The translations under genes were made by a program, and so were the position numbers. From Mesorhizobium sp. WSM4313 (GTDB lineage Bacteria > Pseudomonadota > Alphaproteobacteria > Rhizobiales > Rhizobiaceae), in contig NZ_NSFT01000002.1 in assembly GCF_002294725.1 (NCBI RefSeq), positions 124,001-188,000 on the forward strand: DNA of 64,000 nt, written 5' to 3'. The notes beneath the pieces were generated by a model, which searched no databases, had not been told where the DNA came from, and worked only from the letters and a program-made list of their open reading frames with translations. Below are positions 44,845 to 53,945 of this stretch, in pieces. Every line of letters starts with the position of its first letter. The first letter of the stretch is position 1.

Positions 44845-45909
44845 ATGTCCAGTTTGCCGAAAGAAGTCAGAAGCTGGATATACGACTTCTTCTCGAATGA
44901 GCGCTTCGCAGCTTATCTGATGATCGATACCCGGCAATGCATAGAAGCCAAGGGCGGCAATCTCGACTTTTACGGGCTCTCGTCGCTTCGCCTCGGCGAG
45001 TCCGTTGCCCAGCAGCTTGAATTCATGGAAGGGCTGCTGCCTTGCCCCGAGCTTCCATTCCATATGCCCATGATGGAACTGCCCGGCGGGCATGTCGCGG
45101 ACCTTCACTTCTTTGGCGATGGCGACTCGGTGTGGCTGGTCTTTCTCGACGCCACGCCCGAACGCGACCACCAGCAGCGGCTTCAGCAGAAGGCATACGA
45201 AATGACGCTTCTGCAGGAGAGGGAGCGTCAACTCAATGCGAAGCTGCAATCGACGAATGAGGCATTGAGGGAGAGCCAGGAGGGTTTGTCGCGCGAGTAC
45301 CGGCGCGCCGAATCCCTGCTCCTTAACATTCTTCCGGCCTCGATCGCGGAGCGGCTGAAGGCGGACGAGCAAATTGCAGACAACCACGCGGAGGTCAGTG
45401 TGCTCTTTGCCGACATCGTCGGTTTTACGGAAAGAGCGCGGAGCGTCGGAGCCACGACGACGCTCGCTATCTTGAATTACTTCTTCAGGGCTGCGGATCT
45501 GCTCTCGGAACAGCATGGCTGCGAAAAGATCAAGACCATCGGCGATTGCGTCATGGCGGTCGCTGGCCTGCCCGTCGCGCGACCAGATCACGCGCACGCC
45601 CTTGCACATTATGCGCTCGAGCTGCGGGAGGCGGCCAGGTGCGAGCGCTTCGCAGGAGAACCGCTAAGCCTTAGAATTGGAATTCACTCAGGGCCAATCG
45701 TCGCGGGCGTCATCGGCAAAAGGCGGTTCGTCTATGACCTGTGGGGCGACACCGTCAATCTCGCCGCGCGCATTCAAAAAGCCGCAGAGCCCGATGAAAT
45801 CCGTATTTCGGATGCGACTCATCAATTGCTTGGGCCGGAATTTGCTTGCGAGCCGCTCGGGGAAACGGAATTGCGTGGCACAGGTCGCGTGCGAATGTGG
45901 CGGCTCTAG
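44845..45909 (+). CDS. Class III adenylate cyclase with N-terminal sensor-like domain and coiled coil
   Basis: 354 residues starting three bases after the GTPase stop. Residues 1-110 resemble a PAS-like sensor (WIYDFFSNERFAAYLMID, then VWLVFLDATPERD). About 115-170 is a coiled coil that joins sensor to output. The cyclase domain (about 175-354) has FADIVGFTERA, KTIGDCVMAVAG with the adenine Lys, and YDLWGDTVNLAARIQ with the adenine-type Asp, so ATP is the expected substrate. Both metal Asp are present. It is 65 bases upstream of the MloK1-like channel, a cAMP target, so product and receptor are encoded together. Confidence 0.9.
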   Translation: MSSLPKEVRSWIYDFFSNERFAAYLMIDTRQCIEAKGGNLDFYGLSSLRLGESVAQQLEFMEGLLPCPELPFHMPMMELPGGHVADLHFFGDGDSVWLVFLDATPERDHQQRLQQKAYEMTLLQERERQLNAKLQSTNEALRESQEGLSREYRRAESLLLNILPASIAERLKADEQIADNHAEVSVLFADIVGFTERARSVGATTTLAILNYFFRAADLLSEQHGCEKIKTIGDCVMAVAGLPVARPDHAHALAHYALELREAARCERFAGEPLSLRIGIHSGPIVAGVIGKRRFVYDLWGDTVNLAARIQKAAEPDEIRISDATHQLLGPEFACEPLGETELRGTGRVRMWRL

Positions 45910-45974
45910 GCACCTTTACGCTTGCCTCGAAGGCATCCTATTTTGGAGGGCAGCAGCCACTCGCGGGCATAGAA

Positions 45975-47042
45975 ATGTCGGTACTGCCTTTTGTAAGAAT
46001 TTACGCGCCGCTCAACGCGGTGCTGGCTGCGCCTGGGCTTCTGGCGGTGGCTGGGCTCACGATACCGGACATGTCCGGACGAAGCAGGCTGGCTCTGGCT
46101 GTGGTGCTCGCTGTCATTTGGGGCGCCTATCTCCTGCAAATGGCCGCGACGCTGCTCAAGCGCCAGGCGGGAGACGTTAGGGACAGGACGCCGGCAATCG
46201 CCATCGATGTGCTCGCGGTCTTGGTTCCACTCGCCGCATTTCTGCTCGTTGGCACGCCCGACCGGAGCCTCTACTGTGCTGTCTGGCTCCTGAAACCGCT
46301 GCGCGACTCGACTTTCTTCCCGGTGCTGGGCAGGGTGCTGGCCAACGAAGCGCGCAACCTGATCGGCGTTACCACGCTCTTCGGCGTCGTTCTGTTCGGT
46401 GTCGCTCTCGCGGGCTATGTCATCGAGCGCGATATCCAACCGGAAAAGTTCGGCAGCATCCCCCAGGCAATGTGGTGGGCGGTGGTCACGCTGTCCACCA
46501 CCGGCTATGGCGACGCTATTCCGCAAAGCTTCGCTGGCCGTGTCCTTGCTGGGGCTGTCATGATGAGTGGCATCGGCATCTTCGCCCTCTGGGCAGGCAT
46601 TCTTGCCACCGGCTTCTATCAAGAAGTCCGTCGCGGGGACTTTGTCCGTAATTGGCAATTGGTCGCCGCCGTGCCGTTGTTTCAGAAGCTCGGACCGGCC
46701 GTGCTGGTCGAGATCGTGCGCGCGTTAAGACCTCGCACCGTGCCGGCGGGCGCCGTGATCTGCCGCAATGGCGAGAGCGGTGACCAGATGTTCTTCGTCG
46801 TGGAGGGGCGCGTCAGCGTCGCAACACCGAATCTGGTGGAGCTTGGCCCTGGCGCCTTCTTCGGCGAGATGGCGCTGATCAGCGGCGAACCGCGTATGGC
46901 GACCGTCAGCGCCGCAACGGCGGTCTCACTGCTATCGCTGCACTCGTCGGATTTCCAGATGCTATGCGGCAGCAGCCCGGAGATCGCGGAAATCATCCGC
47001 AAGACCGCGCTCGAGCGGCGCGGCACGGCGCCGATGCCTTGA
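45975..47042 (+). CDS. mloK1: Cyclic-nucleotide-gated K+ channel, MloK1 (MlotiK1) orthologue
   Basis: 355 residues, the length of MloK1, starting MSVLPFVRIYAPLNA; the in-frame upstream extension to 45846 overlaps the cyclase and is not used. Six membrane helices are visible, with few S4 charges, as in MloK1. The K+ filter STTGYGD is near residues 173-180. The C-terminal cNMP-binding domain (about 215-355) has the cassette GEMALISGEPRMATV with the phosphate-binding Arg near 306, and the C-helix RKTALERRG. From memory it matches M. loti MloK1 at most positions. The channel opens when cAMP binds and is tetrameric in the inner membrane. Confidence 0.96.
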   Translation: MSVLPFVRIYAPLNAVLAAPGLLAVAGLTIPDMSGRSRLALAVVLAVIWGAYLLQMAATLLKRQAGDVRDRTPAIAIDVLAVLVPLAAFLLVGTPDRSLYCAVWLLKPLRDSTFFPVLGRVLANEARNLIGVTTLFGVVLFGVALAGYVIERDIQPEKFGSIPQAMWWAVVTLSTTGYGDAIPQSFAGRVLAGAVMMSGIGIFALWAGILATGFYQEVRRGDFVRNWQLVAAVPLFQKLGPAVLVEIVRALRPRTVPAGAVICRNGESGDQMFFVVEGRVSVATPNLVELGPGAFFGEMALISGEPRMATVSAATAVSLLSLHSSDFQMLCGSSPEIAEIIRKTALERRGTAPMP

Positions 47043-47467
47043 CGGTACTACGAGGTGCAACTGCGGGACATGTCCATTCCGGCCCCGAATTTCGACCTGG
47101 GTAAGGGCGCCGGTTTTTTCGCCATGAGCGTAGACCTCGGTGCGTGTCGGGAAGAAGCTGGTCGGCTGCGTTGTCTCCCTGTTAAAGATTGCCGCCCTGG
47201 ATCAGAGCTGGAGGGCTCAAATGAGTTCGCCCCTGGTGGCTATGGGTATTGCCTTGCCGATTACCCAAAAAAGGCGAGTTTCGACCGATGGCGATGTATC
47301 AAGTTTCTGGCGCAACGGGATGTCTTCAGGACACCGCGACGCGGGTGGTCTTTTCAGTATAGCGAGGCGGTACTCGGCCGTGGAGGGCGTACGACAGCGA
47401 CATGACCCCGTCCACCCGAACAAGGTAGCAATGCAGCCGGCCAGATCCTCGATCTTGGGCATTAACA

Positions 47468-48014
47468 CTACAGTTGCGGATATCCGCGCCGTTTGTAGTG
47501 ACAGATGGATGCCGCGGCCTGATGTCGTCGTCGCCACAGCGACCAGGCGATGATGAAGGGCTTTTGTGTCGGTGGGAAGATGAGGATCCGGGCGAGGAGA
47601 TAGCGGATCTCGGGGACGCTCGGAACGAGCGCAGTCATCCGAATCAGGCGGCGATTGACCCTTTGGACTCGTTTCGTTCGGTTTGCTCCATGCGCTGCGG
47701 CGAAGATCGGCCGATAGTTTGGACAGGAACGCCAGGGCGGTCATGCATAGGCTCATGTGGCGATGCCATCCGTGCCAGGACCGAGCCTCGCAATGATCAA
47801 GTCCGAGATCATCCTTGGCGCGCTCAAAGCACTCCTCGACCGCCCAGCGCAGGCCGGCCACTGCCGCCAATTCGGCCAAGGAGGAACCGGGCGGGGCGAA
47901 GACCAGGTAGTAGGCTTTTTCTCCGGATGTCGATCGCTTGCGGCGGACGAGAAGCCAATGCTCGAAGCCGCCTTTTTGGACCGCCATCTTCTCTCCGTCC
48001 AGCAGACGGGTCAC
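47468..48014 (-). pseudogene. Truncated and frameshifted IS701-like transposase
   Basis: The first half in one frame reads WLLVRRKRSTSGEKAYYLVF, then LRWAVEECFERAKDDLGLDH and SWHGWHRHMSLCMTALAFL, the C-terminal catalytic part of an IS701/IS4-type DDE transposase with the E of the triad in EECF. Near 47640-47660 the frame shifts, and VPEIRYLLARILIFPPTQKP, then IIAWSLWRRRHQAAA and a stop at 47468 complete the usual end. The N-terminal half is missing because the element is cut at about 48015. Not functional. Confidence 0.8.
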
Positions 48015-48085
48015 GAACTAAGCCGCTCGTCCGTGACGTTACACTCCTTCCAAGGCACCTTGCTCTCCTTGCAAAGGGCCAAAAG

Positions 48086-48130
48086 TGTAACCCATCTATC
48101 CAGAATGAACTGTCACCCATCTCTCGGGAA
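48086..48130 (+). mobile_element. Remnant of an IS end with two direct repeats
   Basis: TGTAACCCATCTATCCAGAA and TGTCACCCATCTCTCGGGAA are 25 bases apart start to start and differ at four or so positions. Repeated TGTCACCCAT blocks are typical of transposase-binding sites at IS21/IS481-type ends. No transposase gene of that element is left next to it. Confidence 0.5.
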
Positions 48131-48340
48131 GGGCACTTCTCCTGATAGTCCCTTTCGCTGAAGCTTCTACGCCGCAGCCTCTGCAAACGGCTGAAATTGT
48201 TGGTCTTTTCGGGTCAGTTCGCGAATTTGAGCGCGGTTGGGCCGTTTCGAGCGCATTTGGTCCAACGGCGGGTGGAAATGGTATTCCGTTGCTAATGGAC
48301 ATTCTGATGGTATTGAGACAGCCAAAGGAGATCTGATAAA

Positions 48341-48600
48341 TGGCCCTTTCCGACGTGAAATGCCGGCACGTCGCCCGCTTCCAAACTCGCGAAATTATCT
48401 GACGGTGGCGGGCTCCAGCTATGGCCATAAAGTGTATTCGGGAGATCGGCTCGCCAGGGAGACGAATATCGAACGCCCGAAAAACCCACTGACGATCGAA
48501 CACCACCTGAAATCTTCCCGTTTCGTTCCGTATGGTCTCGCGCCCAGAATGATGTCAGCGATCTGAGCCGTGCCAGGAAGCGCGCCGAACCGCATGAACG
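48341..48600 (+). pseudogene. Broken P4-type phage/island integrase, N-terminal part
   Basis: ATG at 48341 opens MALSDVKCR, the usual first residues of a P4-type tyrosine integrase. After a frameshift near 48365 the next frame gives SKLAKLSDGGGLQLW (the DUF4102 arm-binding domain), then a stop; near 48550 a third frame gives DVSDLSRARKRAE, matching the later SLSDARKR region. Three pieces in order but in different frames mean a decayed integrase. No tRNA gene is seen beside it. Confidence 0.7.
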
Positions 48601-49242
48601 TCAGCTAAGCCCGCCTCATTCTCGCCGCGGCGGATGCCGCCGCCCAGCCGGCAAATGCTCATCGCGGCGACGTCAAATAGTCCCGAAAAAGCTTACGAAC
48701 GTGGAGTCCGCCTGCTGGCGAGATCAGAATAAATCTTGGCAGGGTCGCTATCGTCCTTTTCGATCAGAGACAGTGCTCCGATCGATTGAGCTTGCCGATT
48801 TTCATAAGAAATTCAAACTCGTGCATCGGCATACCGATTCCAAGCGAACGGTGCGGTCTCGTTTGGTTTCTTTCGTCACGCTTCGGTCGTCGTGAGTGTC
48901 CAACAGGGCGGCCAGCAGACGTAGGCGCAGTTCAGAGTGAACATGCGTTGCATGAGAGGCGGTAAGGCGGTCTGCGCATGACCGATGGTATCGAAGAAGG
49001 CCACCGGGGGGTGCCGACTCGATCGCATTGCGTCCGCTTGACGAAAGAGTCGGGTGGGACAAGCAGGCCCTCAGGAGCGGGGTCGCTTCGCGCCGGTCGG
49101 CACATGTCGCGTAAACCGCACGACGAAGCGTAGTTCCACCGCTGGTTCAGGCTCGACCAGCAGCGCGGCCGCCTCGGCCACGAGCCGCTGCCGCTCGAAA
49201 CCGCCGGCATATAATGCCTCAGCGCCTCTCTGGAAAGAACGA
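48601..49242. other. Gene-poor stretch between integrase remnant and LacI gene
   Basis: About 640 bases. Several short open frames exist on both strands, but none has recognisable motifs or a clear ribosome binding site. It looks like decayed sequence next to the mobile-element scar. The last part would hold the LacI terminator; I see no strong hairpin. Confidence 0.5.
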
Positions 49243-50343
49243 TTACCGGTCGGTACGAATTGAGATCGAATTGCGTTCCACAAGATGGGCCGACAGAACA
49301 CGGTGCTCCAGGGGTCTCGTGGCCTCCACCAGCCTCTTCAAGAGGAGTTCGGCCGCCGCCGCTCCAATCAAATGCGCTGGCTGCGCTATGGCGGTGATAC
49401 CTTGGGCCACGAATTGCATCCAGTCGAGATCGTCGAAGCAAAGCAGCGAAACGTCTTCAGGGATTGCGAGCTTCAACGCGGAGGTCGCCTCCAAAACGCC
49501 CGTCGACATCACGCCGTCGGCGGTAAACAGTGCGGACGGCGGATTGCGCATTGTCAACAGATCGAGCGCTTCCTTCCGGGCTGCCTCGCTGGAGTAGACC
49601 GCCACGCGGCGTATCAACCGTATGTCAGGCTCGACGCCTGCGGCGCGATGGGCCTCCAAGTAGCCCAACAGCCTCTGCCAGCTCGGATGATGATATCGAA
49701 CATCAGAGCTGGAGAGATCGGTATTTGCCACAAAGGAGCCGACATCGTCGCGCTGGCCGGGTCCGAGTTCGGCCAGTATGGCAATGCGGTTATGACCGGC
49801 CTCGATCATCGTCGCGATGCTGCTGCGCGTTGCAGAGACGTTGTCGACCACGACCGAATCGGTTTCCAGGCCGGCAGTGATGCGATCGAACTGCACGACG
49901 GGACAGTGGGCTGCGACAGCCTCCCGCAGATGGTCCGGCTCATCAACAAAGGTCGACGAGACGATTAGCCCGTCAACCTGCTTTTCCAACAGCAGCTGAA
50001 CCGCCTCTCGCTCGAGTTCGGCATTTTCGTCACTGTTCGTAACGATGACGCCGAAGCCTCCGCTACGCGCGACGTCCCCTATTCCGCGCAGCACGCTCGC
50101 ATAGAATGGGCTTTCGATGTCGCCGACTACAACTCCGATGGTCTGTGTCTTGCCGGTAATCAAACCTTTGGCCAGGCGGTTGGGGCGGTAGCCCAGCGCG
50201 GCTGCGGCGGCGCGCACTTTCTCCTGAACTTCGGGGCTGCTGTAGCCGTAGTCACCAAGTACGCGCCCTGCGGTGGCGGAACTCACCCCGGCCCGGCGAG
50301 CGACCTCGATGATGGTTGGGTTCTTCGATGATCTCGGAGTCAC
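49243..50343 (-). CDS. LacI-family transcriptional regulator of the Amadori-compound module
   Basis: 366 residues from GTG. The N-terminal helix-turn-helix is IIEVARRAGVSSATAGRVLG, followed by the hinge VRAAAAALGYRPNRLAKGL. The rest is a periplasmic-binding-protein-like ligand domain (IGVVVGDIESPFYASVLRGI, then LCFDDLDWMQF). Such repressors release DNA when a sugar or sugar phosphate binds. It lies downstream of the transporter genes on the same strand, and two GAACGTTC-centred palindromes in this locus are its probable sites. Confidence 0.88.
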   Translation of the reverse strand: MTPRSSKNPTIIEVARRAGVSSATAGRVLGDYGYSSPEVQEKVRAAAAALGYRPNRLAKGLITGKTQTIGVVVGDIESPFYASVLRGIGDVARSGGFGVIVTNSDENAELEREAVQLLLEKQVDGLIVSSTFVDEPDHLREAVAAHCPVVQFDRITAGLETDSVVVDNVSATRSSIATMIEAGHNRIAILAELGPGQRDDVGSFVANTDLSSSDVRYHHPSWQRLLGYLEAHRAAGVEPDIRLIRRVAVYSSEAARKEALDLLTMRNPPSALFTADGVMSTGVLEATSALKLAIPEDVSLLCFDDLDWMQFVAQGITAIAQPAHLIGAAAAELLLKRLVEATRPLEHRVLSAHLVERNSISIRTDR

Positions 50344-50455
50344 TCAGCAAGCCTTGCCGCCCGTGGGTGCATCGTGAAGAGACGAGCTAGCGGCAGCAGA
50401 CCCTGTCCCGCAAGGCCGAAAACCGCATCACCGGAAGTTGCGCACACCATTGCAG

Positions 50456-51985
50456 TCATAGCACCTCGGACAGAAAGCGCCGAAGGCGTGGGCTCTGCGG
50501 ATTGTCGAAAATATCCTGCGGCCGCCCTGCTTCGACGATCCGGCCCTCGTCCATGAACACAACCTGGTTCGCGACCTTGCGAGCGAAATTCATCTCGTGC
50601 GTAACGACGACCATGGTCATGCCTCGTTGTCCCAAGTCGGCCATCAAATTCAAGACGCCTTTCACAAGTTCTGGATCCAGAGCGCTGGTAACCTCGTCGA
50701 AGAGCATGACTTCAGGTTCGAGCGCCAGTGCCCTCGCGATTGCCACCCGCTGCTGTTGTCCACCCGAAAGATTGGCCGGCCGGTGGTCCTTGCGCTCCAG
50801 CAACCCGACCTCCTGCAATCTTGCTTTGGCCACGCTGTCGGCCTTTTCACGTGACATGCCTTTGACCTTGCGCAGTGCCAAAGTAATGTTGGCAAGCGCG
50901 CTGCGGTCGGGAAACAGGTTGAACTGCTGGAAAACCATGCCAACGCGGCGGCGAAGCTGGTCGGGGGTAGACTGGTGAATGCTTTCGCCATCGAGCAGAA
51001 TGTCCCCCGCGCGACACTCGACGAGCCGGTTCAGGCATCGAAGCAACGTTGATTTGCCCGACCCGGATGGTCCGATGAGGCAGGTGACAGTCCCTGGCTC
51101 TACTTTCAGACTGACGTCATGCAGGACCTGAAGGTTGCCATAGGCCATATCGACGTTTTTGATTTCAATGCTGCCGCCCTTGAAGGGCGTGGACGTTGCA
51201 ACGGATGGCTTTGCAACGTCCAGCGCGCCCGCGTCGGCAAGCTCGGCGACTTCCTTAAGCCCGCTTTGCACAGCCACGATACGCTTTCCGATGCGCATGC
51301 GCGCATCGATATAGTTGACAAGGTGAGTCAAGGGTACGGTGATCACCAGGTAGAACATGCCGGCCAGCAAAAGCGGCGAGAGGTTGCCGGTCAGAACGGC
51401 CTGATCCTGCCCAACCCGGAACAGTTCGCGCTCCGAAGCGAGAAGACCGAGAAAGTAGACAAGACTGGAATCTTTGACGTTGCCGATGAACTGGTTGACC
51501 AGCGCCGGCAGCACGCGGCGGATACCTTGGGGAATGACGACCAGCCTCATGCCTTGGCCGTATGTCATGCCGAGCGTGCGCGTGGCGTCGAGTTGTCCGC
51601 GCTCGACGCTCTGAATGCCGGCGCGGAAGATTTCTCCTATGTAGGCACCAGCAATCAGGCTCAGCGCTAGAATGCCCAGCGGATAAGGCGACGGACCGAA
51701 CAGCTCTCGGCCCAGCCGGGCAAAGCCTTGGCCAATGATCAGAATGGTGACGATGGCGGGAAGCCCGCGGAAAATATCGGTGTAGACGCGCGCCAGGAGT
51801 TTGAGGACAGGGTTGTCGGATATCCCCATGATGGCCAGCACGATTCCTATCAGCGTGCCGAAGAATGTCGAGGCAAGGGCCAGGATCAGGGTGTTCTTGA
51901 GGCCGACCATGACCATGTTCGGCAGAACTTCCGCCATGGCCTGGAAATCGAGGAAGCTGCGCGAGAAGGTATCGAACCAGCTCAT
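50456..51985 (-). CDS. Fused permease-ATPase of a polar amino-acid-type ABC importer
   Basis: 509 residues. The first 240 are a HisM/GlnP-type permease (TLILALASTFFGTLIGIVLA, then ARTLGMTYGQGMRLVVIPQGIRR, the EAA loop). From about 270 a GlnQ-type ATPase follows (GPSGSGKSTLLRCLN, LSGGQQQRVAIA, LFDEVTSALDPE, with Switch VVTHEMNFARKVANQ). All ATPase motifs are intact. Separate genes are the norm; here a short linker (LADAGALDVAKPSVATSTPF) joins them. One polypeptide type would form both membrane and ATPase parts of a homodimer. It lies downstream of the binding protein. Confidence 0.9.
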   Translation of the reverse strand: MSWFDTFSRSFLDFQAMAEVLPNMVMVGLKNTLILALASTFFGTLIGIVLAIMGISDNPVLKLLARVYTDIFRGLPAIVTILIIGQGFARLGRELFGPSPYPLGILALSLIAGAYIGEIFRAGIQSVERGQLDATRTLGMTYGQGMRLVVIPQGIRRVLPALVNQFIGNVKDSSLVYFLGLLASERELFRVGQDQAVLTGNLSPLLLAGMFYLVITVPLTHLVNYIDARMRIGKRIVAVQSGLKEVAELADAGALDVAKPSVATSTPFKGGSIEIKNVDMAYGNLQVLHDVSLKVEPGTVTCLIGPSGSGKSTLLRCLNRLVECRAGDILLDGESIHQSTPDQLRRRVGMVFQQFNLFPDRSALANITLALRKVKGMSREKADSVAKARLQEVGLLERKDHRPANLSGGQQQRVAIARALALEPEVMLFDEVTSALDPELVKGVLNLMADLGQRGMTMVVVTHEMNFARKVANQVVFMDEGRIVEAGRPQDIFDNPQSPRLRRFLSEVL

Positions 51986-52007
51986 ATCAGGCCCTTCTGT
52001 AGTTCGA

Positions 52008-52034
52008 CCGGGCTCCGCTGCTCACGGGACCCGG
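52008..52034 (-). terminator. Hairpin between binding-protein and permease-ATPase genes
   Basis: CCGGGCTCC and GGACCCGG pair with one unpaired base around a loop of ten, in the 78 bases between the two genes. There is no T-run, so rather than a full terminator it may hold back 3' decay and give more binding protein than transporter. Confidence 0.45.
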
Positions 52035-52063
52035 CCGGAATGCGACAATGAATAGGCGCCAAT

Positions 52064-52900
52064 TTACTTCTTGGGCAAATATTGATCCGGCATCGGAGTG
52101 CCCGGAAACCATTTCTCGTGCAGCCGCTTCCAGGTGCCGTCGTCCATGGCCTCGTGCAGTGCTTTGTTCAGGGCCTCCCGAAACGCGTCATTGCCTTTCT
52201 TGACCACGAATCCGGCCGGCGCATCGAAGGATGGCACGTTCATCGTTATCTTCACGTTTTTATAGCGCTCGACATACTGCTTGGCCGATTCATAGTCGGT
52301 GAAGTGGCCATCGATCGTTCCGTTGTTCAGTGCAGCTACCGCGGTGTTGTTGTCGGGAAATTTGACGATGTCACCCTTCAGGTTCTTCTCGGCATAGATC
52401 TCCTGCAGGGTTCCCTGGATCACGCCGATGCGCTTTCCGGCGGTGCTCTCATTGCTGGTCAGTGCCGGATCGGCCGAGATGATCGACAGGTAACCAGCGA
52501 GGTAGCCGTCACTGAAATCCACCGTCTTCTTGCGCTCCGCGGTCGTGCCGATGGCGGCCACGGCCACATCGAAACGGCCGCTGGCAACGGAGGGCAGCAG
52601 CGCCGAGAATTCCTGGCCGGTGAAAACGACCTGCTCGTCCTTGAAACCGAGCCGGCGGGCCACGTCACGGAACAATTCCGCGTCGAATCCAGTGAAATTG
52701 CCATTGGCGTCGGTGAAGACGTAAGGTTTTGCATCGCCCATGGTCCCAACACTGATTACCGAAGGATCAATGAGGTTGTAGGGATTGCCGGCCGCCTTTG
52801 ACTGCGTTGACGCGACCAAAGTTCCAAACCCGGTTACCAGCGCAACGGTCGCGGCCAGACCACATTTGATCAGCCGACGTCTGCTCGAATTCGTTTGCAT
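52064..52900 (-). CDS. Family 3 substrate-binding protein for the fused ABC importer
   Basis: 278 residues from the ATG behind AGGAG; the in-frame Met 20 codons upstream lacks such a site. The signal peptide has RRRLIKCGLAATVALVTGFG. The mature part shows IDPSVISVGTMGDAKPYVF, then FTGFDAELFRDVARRLG and VAAIGTTAERKKTVDFSDGY, the landmarks of amino-acid-binding family 3. In Agrobacterium, related proteins bind fructosyl-amino acids or opines; this context (FrlD/FrlB/oxidase) suggests such a ligand here, which is inference. Confidence 0.86.
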   Translation of the reverse strand: MQTNSSRRRLIKCGLAATVALVTGFGTLVASTQSKAAGNPYNLIDPSVISVGTMGDAKPYVFTDANGNFTGFDAELFRDVARRLGFKDEQVVFTGQEFSALLPSVASGRFDVAVAAIGTTAERKKTVDFSDGYLAGYLSIISADPALTSNESTAGKRIGVIQGTLQEIYAEKNLKGDIVKFPDNNTAVAALNNGTIDGHFTDYESAKQYVERYKNVKITMNVPSFDAPAGFVVKKGNDAFREALNKALHEAMDDGTWKRLHEKWFPGTPMPDQYLPKK

Positions 52901-52994
52901 GTCTTCTCCTCTCATTGATAGCCGTAGTCGGCTTGCAACCCCACTTGAGCTCTCATCCATGGACCGACGCTCTCAGACGGTGCCTAATTCATGA

Positions 52995-53036
52995 TGAGAA
53001 CGTTCTCACGTTAGCACCGCAAATTCTTTGGGTCAA
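52995..53036 (-). promoter_or_regulatory. Promoter and LacI operator of the binding-protein gene
   Basis: TGAGAACGTTCTCA (52995-53008) is a perfect 14-base palindrome. On the minus strand TTGACC (53031-53036) and TAACGT (53008-53013) are 17 bases apart and fit -35 and -10 boxes, so the palindrome would cover the start of transcription. A near copy lies at 53946. This is where the LacI-type protein of this locus should bind. Confidence 0.7.
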
Positions 53037-53057
53037 TTCTCCCGGAGAATCCGGCAA

Positions 53058-53921
53058 CTATACCGTTTCGTCTTGTAGGCGCCGTGCTCGGAGGAGGATT
53101 TCGGACGTGATCGCGCCTAAATCGATCACCGCCGCATGACCGACCGCCCCAAAATACTGGCACGTAGCGGCCGCTGCCTCCGCGGCTTGGCCGAGGATGT
53201 CCTCAGGCGCCTCCCGGCGAAGCAAGCCGAATAGCGTTCTGGCAATGAATGTGTCGCCCGCGCCCAATGTATCGATCGGTTCGACCAGCCGAGCCGGCGT
53301 GCGGTAGGAGAAGGAATGGCTGCGAAGCAGCGCACCGGCCCGTCCGCGAGTGACCAAAACCCATTTGGAACCGCACGCAAGCAATTCGGATGCGATTGCG
53401 TCCGATTGCTCGTCATCGAGACCGTCACCCGACACTGAGGCCAGATAGCAGTGGCGTCCGATCGAATAGCGATGCTCCGGGTCTCGCCGTGTCGAAAAAT
53501 CGTAAGACACCAGAGACTTAGTGGAAATCTTCGGCACCCATGCATCGAGCCCGCTAGACTGACCGATGTGGGCGGCCTGAAAGCCCGAGAGAAAATCGAG
53601 ATCTTGCCGGTTAGGCGTGAACATCGACACACCGAGATCGAAGGTCAGGAAAATCCGATCGGCGTCGCGGTGACCTACGACGCAGTATGCGGTGGGCCCG
53701 TCTAGGCGGCGGAGCTGGCTGATGTCCACACGCTCCGATGACAGCGCGGCCTGGATCAGGTCCCCGGCGCGGTCTCTGCCGATCGCTCCGACATATGCCG
53801 ACTGCCCCCCGAAGCGGCTGACATAGACCGACACATTGAGACAGTTGCCGCCAGGATACATCTCGCCCCGGGCAAGATAGCAATCGACAACGTTATCACC
53901 CATCGCGGCAATCTTGACCAT
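53058..53921 (-). CDS. frlD: PfkB-family sugar kinase, FrlD-like (fructoselysine 6-kinase type)
   Basis: 287 residues. The start MVKIAAMGDNVVDCY, the PGGNCLNVSVYVSRFG segment and the C-terminal DTLGAGDTFIARTL (anion hole and catalytic Asp) match FrlD of the Amadori-compound pathway more closely than ribokinase. The enzyme phosphorylates the 6-hydroxyl of a fructosyl-amino acid. It is divergent from the FrlB-like gene, with one operator-like palindrome between them. The substrate may be a fructosyl-amino acid other than fructoselysine. Confidence 0.78.
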   Translation of the reverse strand: MVKIAAMGDNVVDCYLARGEMYPGGNCLNVSVYVSRFGGQSAYVGAIGRDRAGDLIQAALSSERVDISQLRRLDGPTAYCVVGHRDADRIFLTFDLGVSMFTPNRQDLDFLSGFQAAHIGQSSGLDAWVPKISTKSLVSYDFSTRRDPEHRYSIGRHCYLASVSGDGLDDEQSDAIASELLACGSKWVLVTRGRAGALLRSHSFSYRTPARLVEPIDTLGAGDTFIARTLFGLLRREAPEDILGQAAEAAAATCQYFGAVGHAAVIDLGAITSEILLRARRLQDETV

Positions 53922-53945
53922 GGCGAAACTTTCGGTTTATGGATA

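Noticed and set aside
47055..47405. A 116-codon frame after the channel gene
   Set aside because: It lacks motifs, runs into the area of the transposase remnant and looks like decayed sequence.
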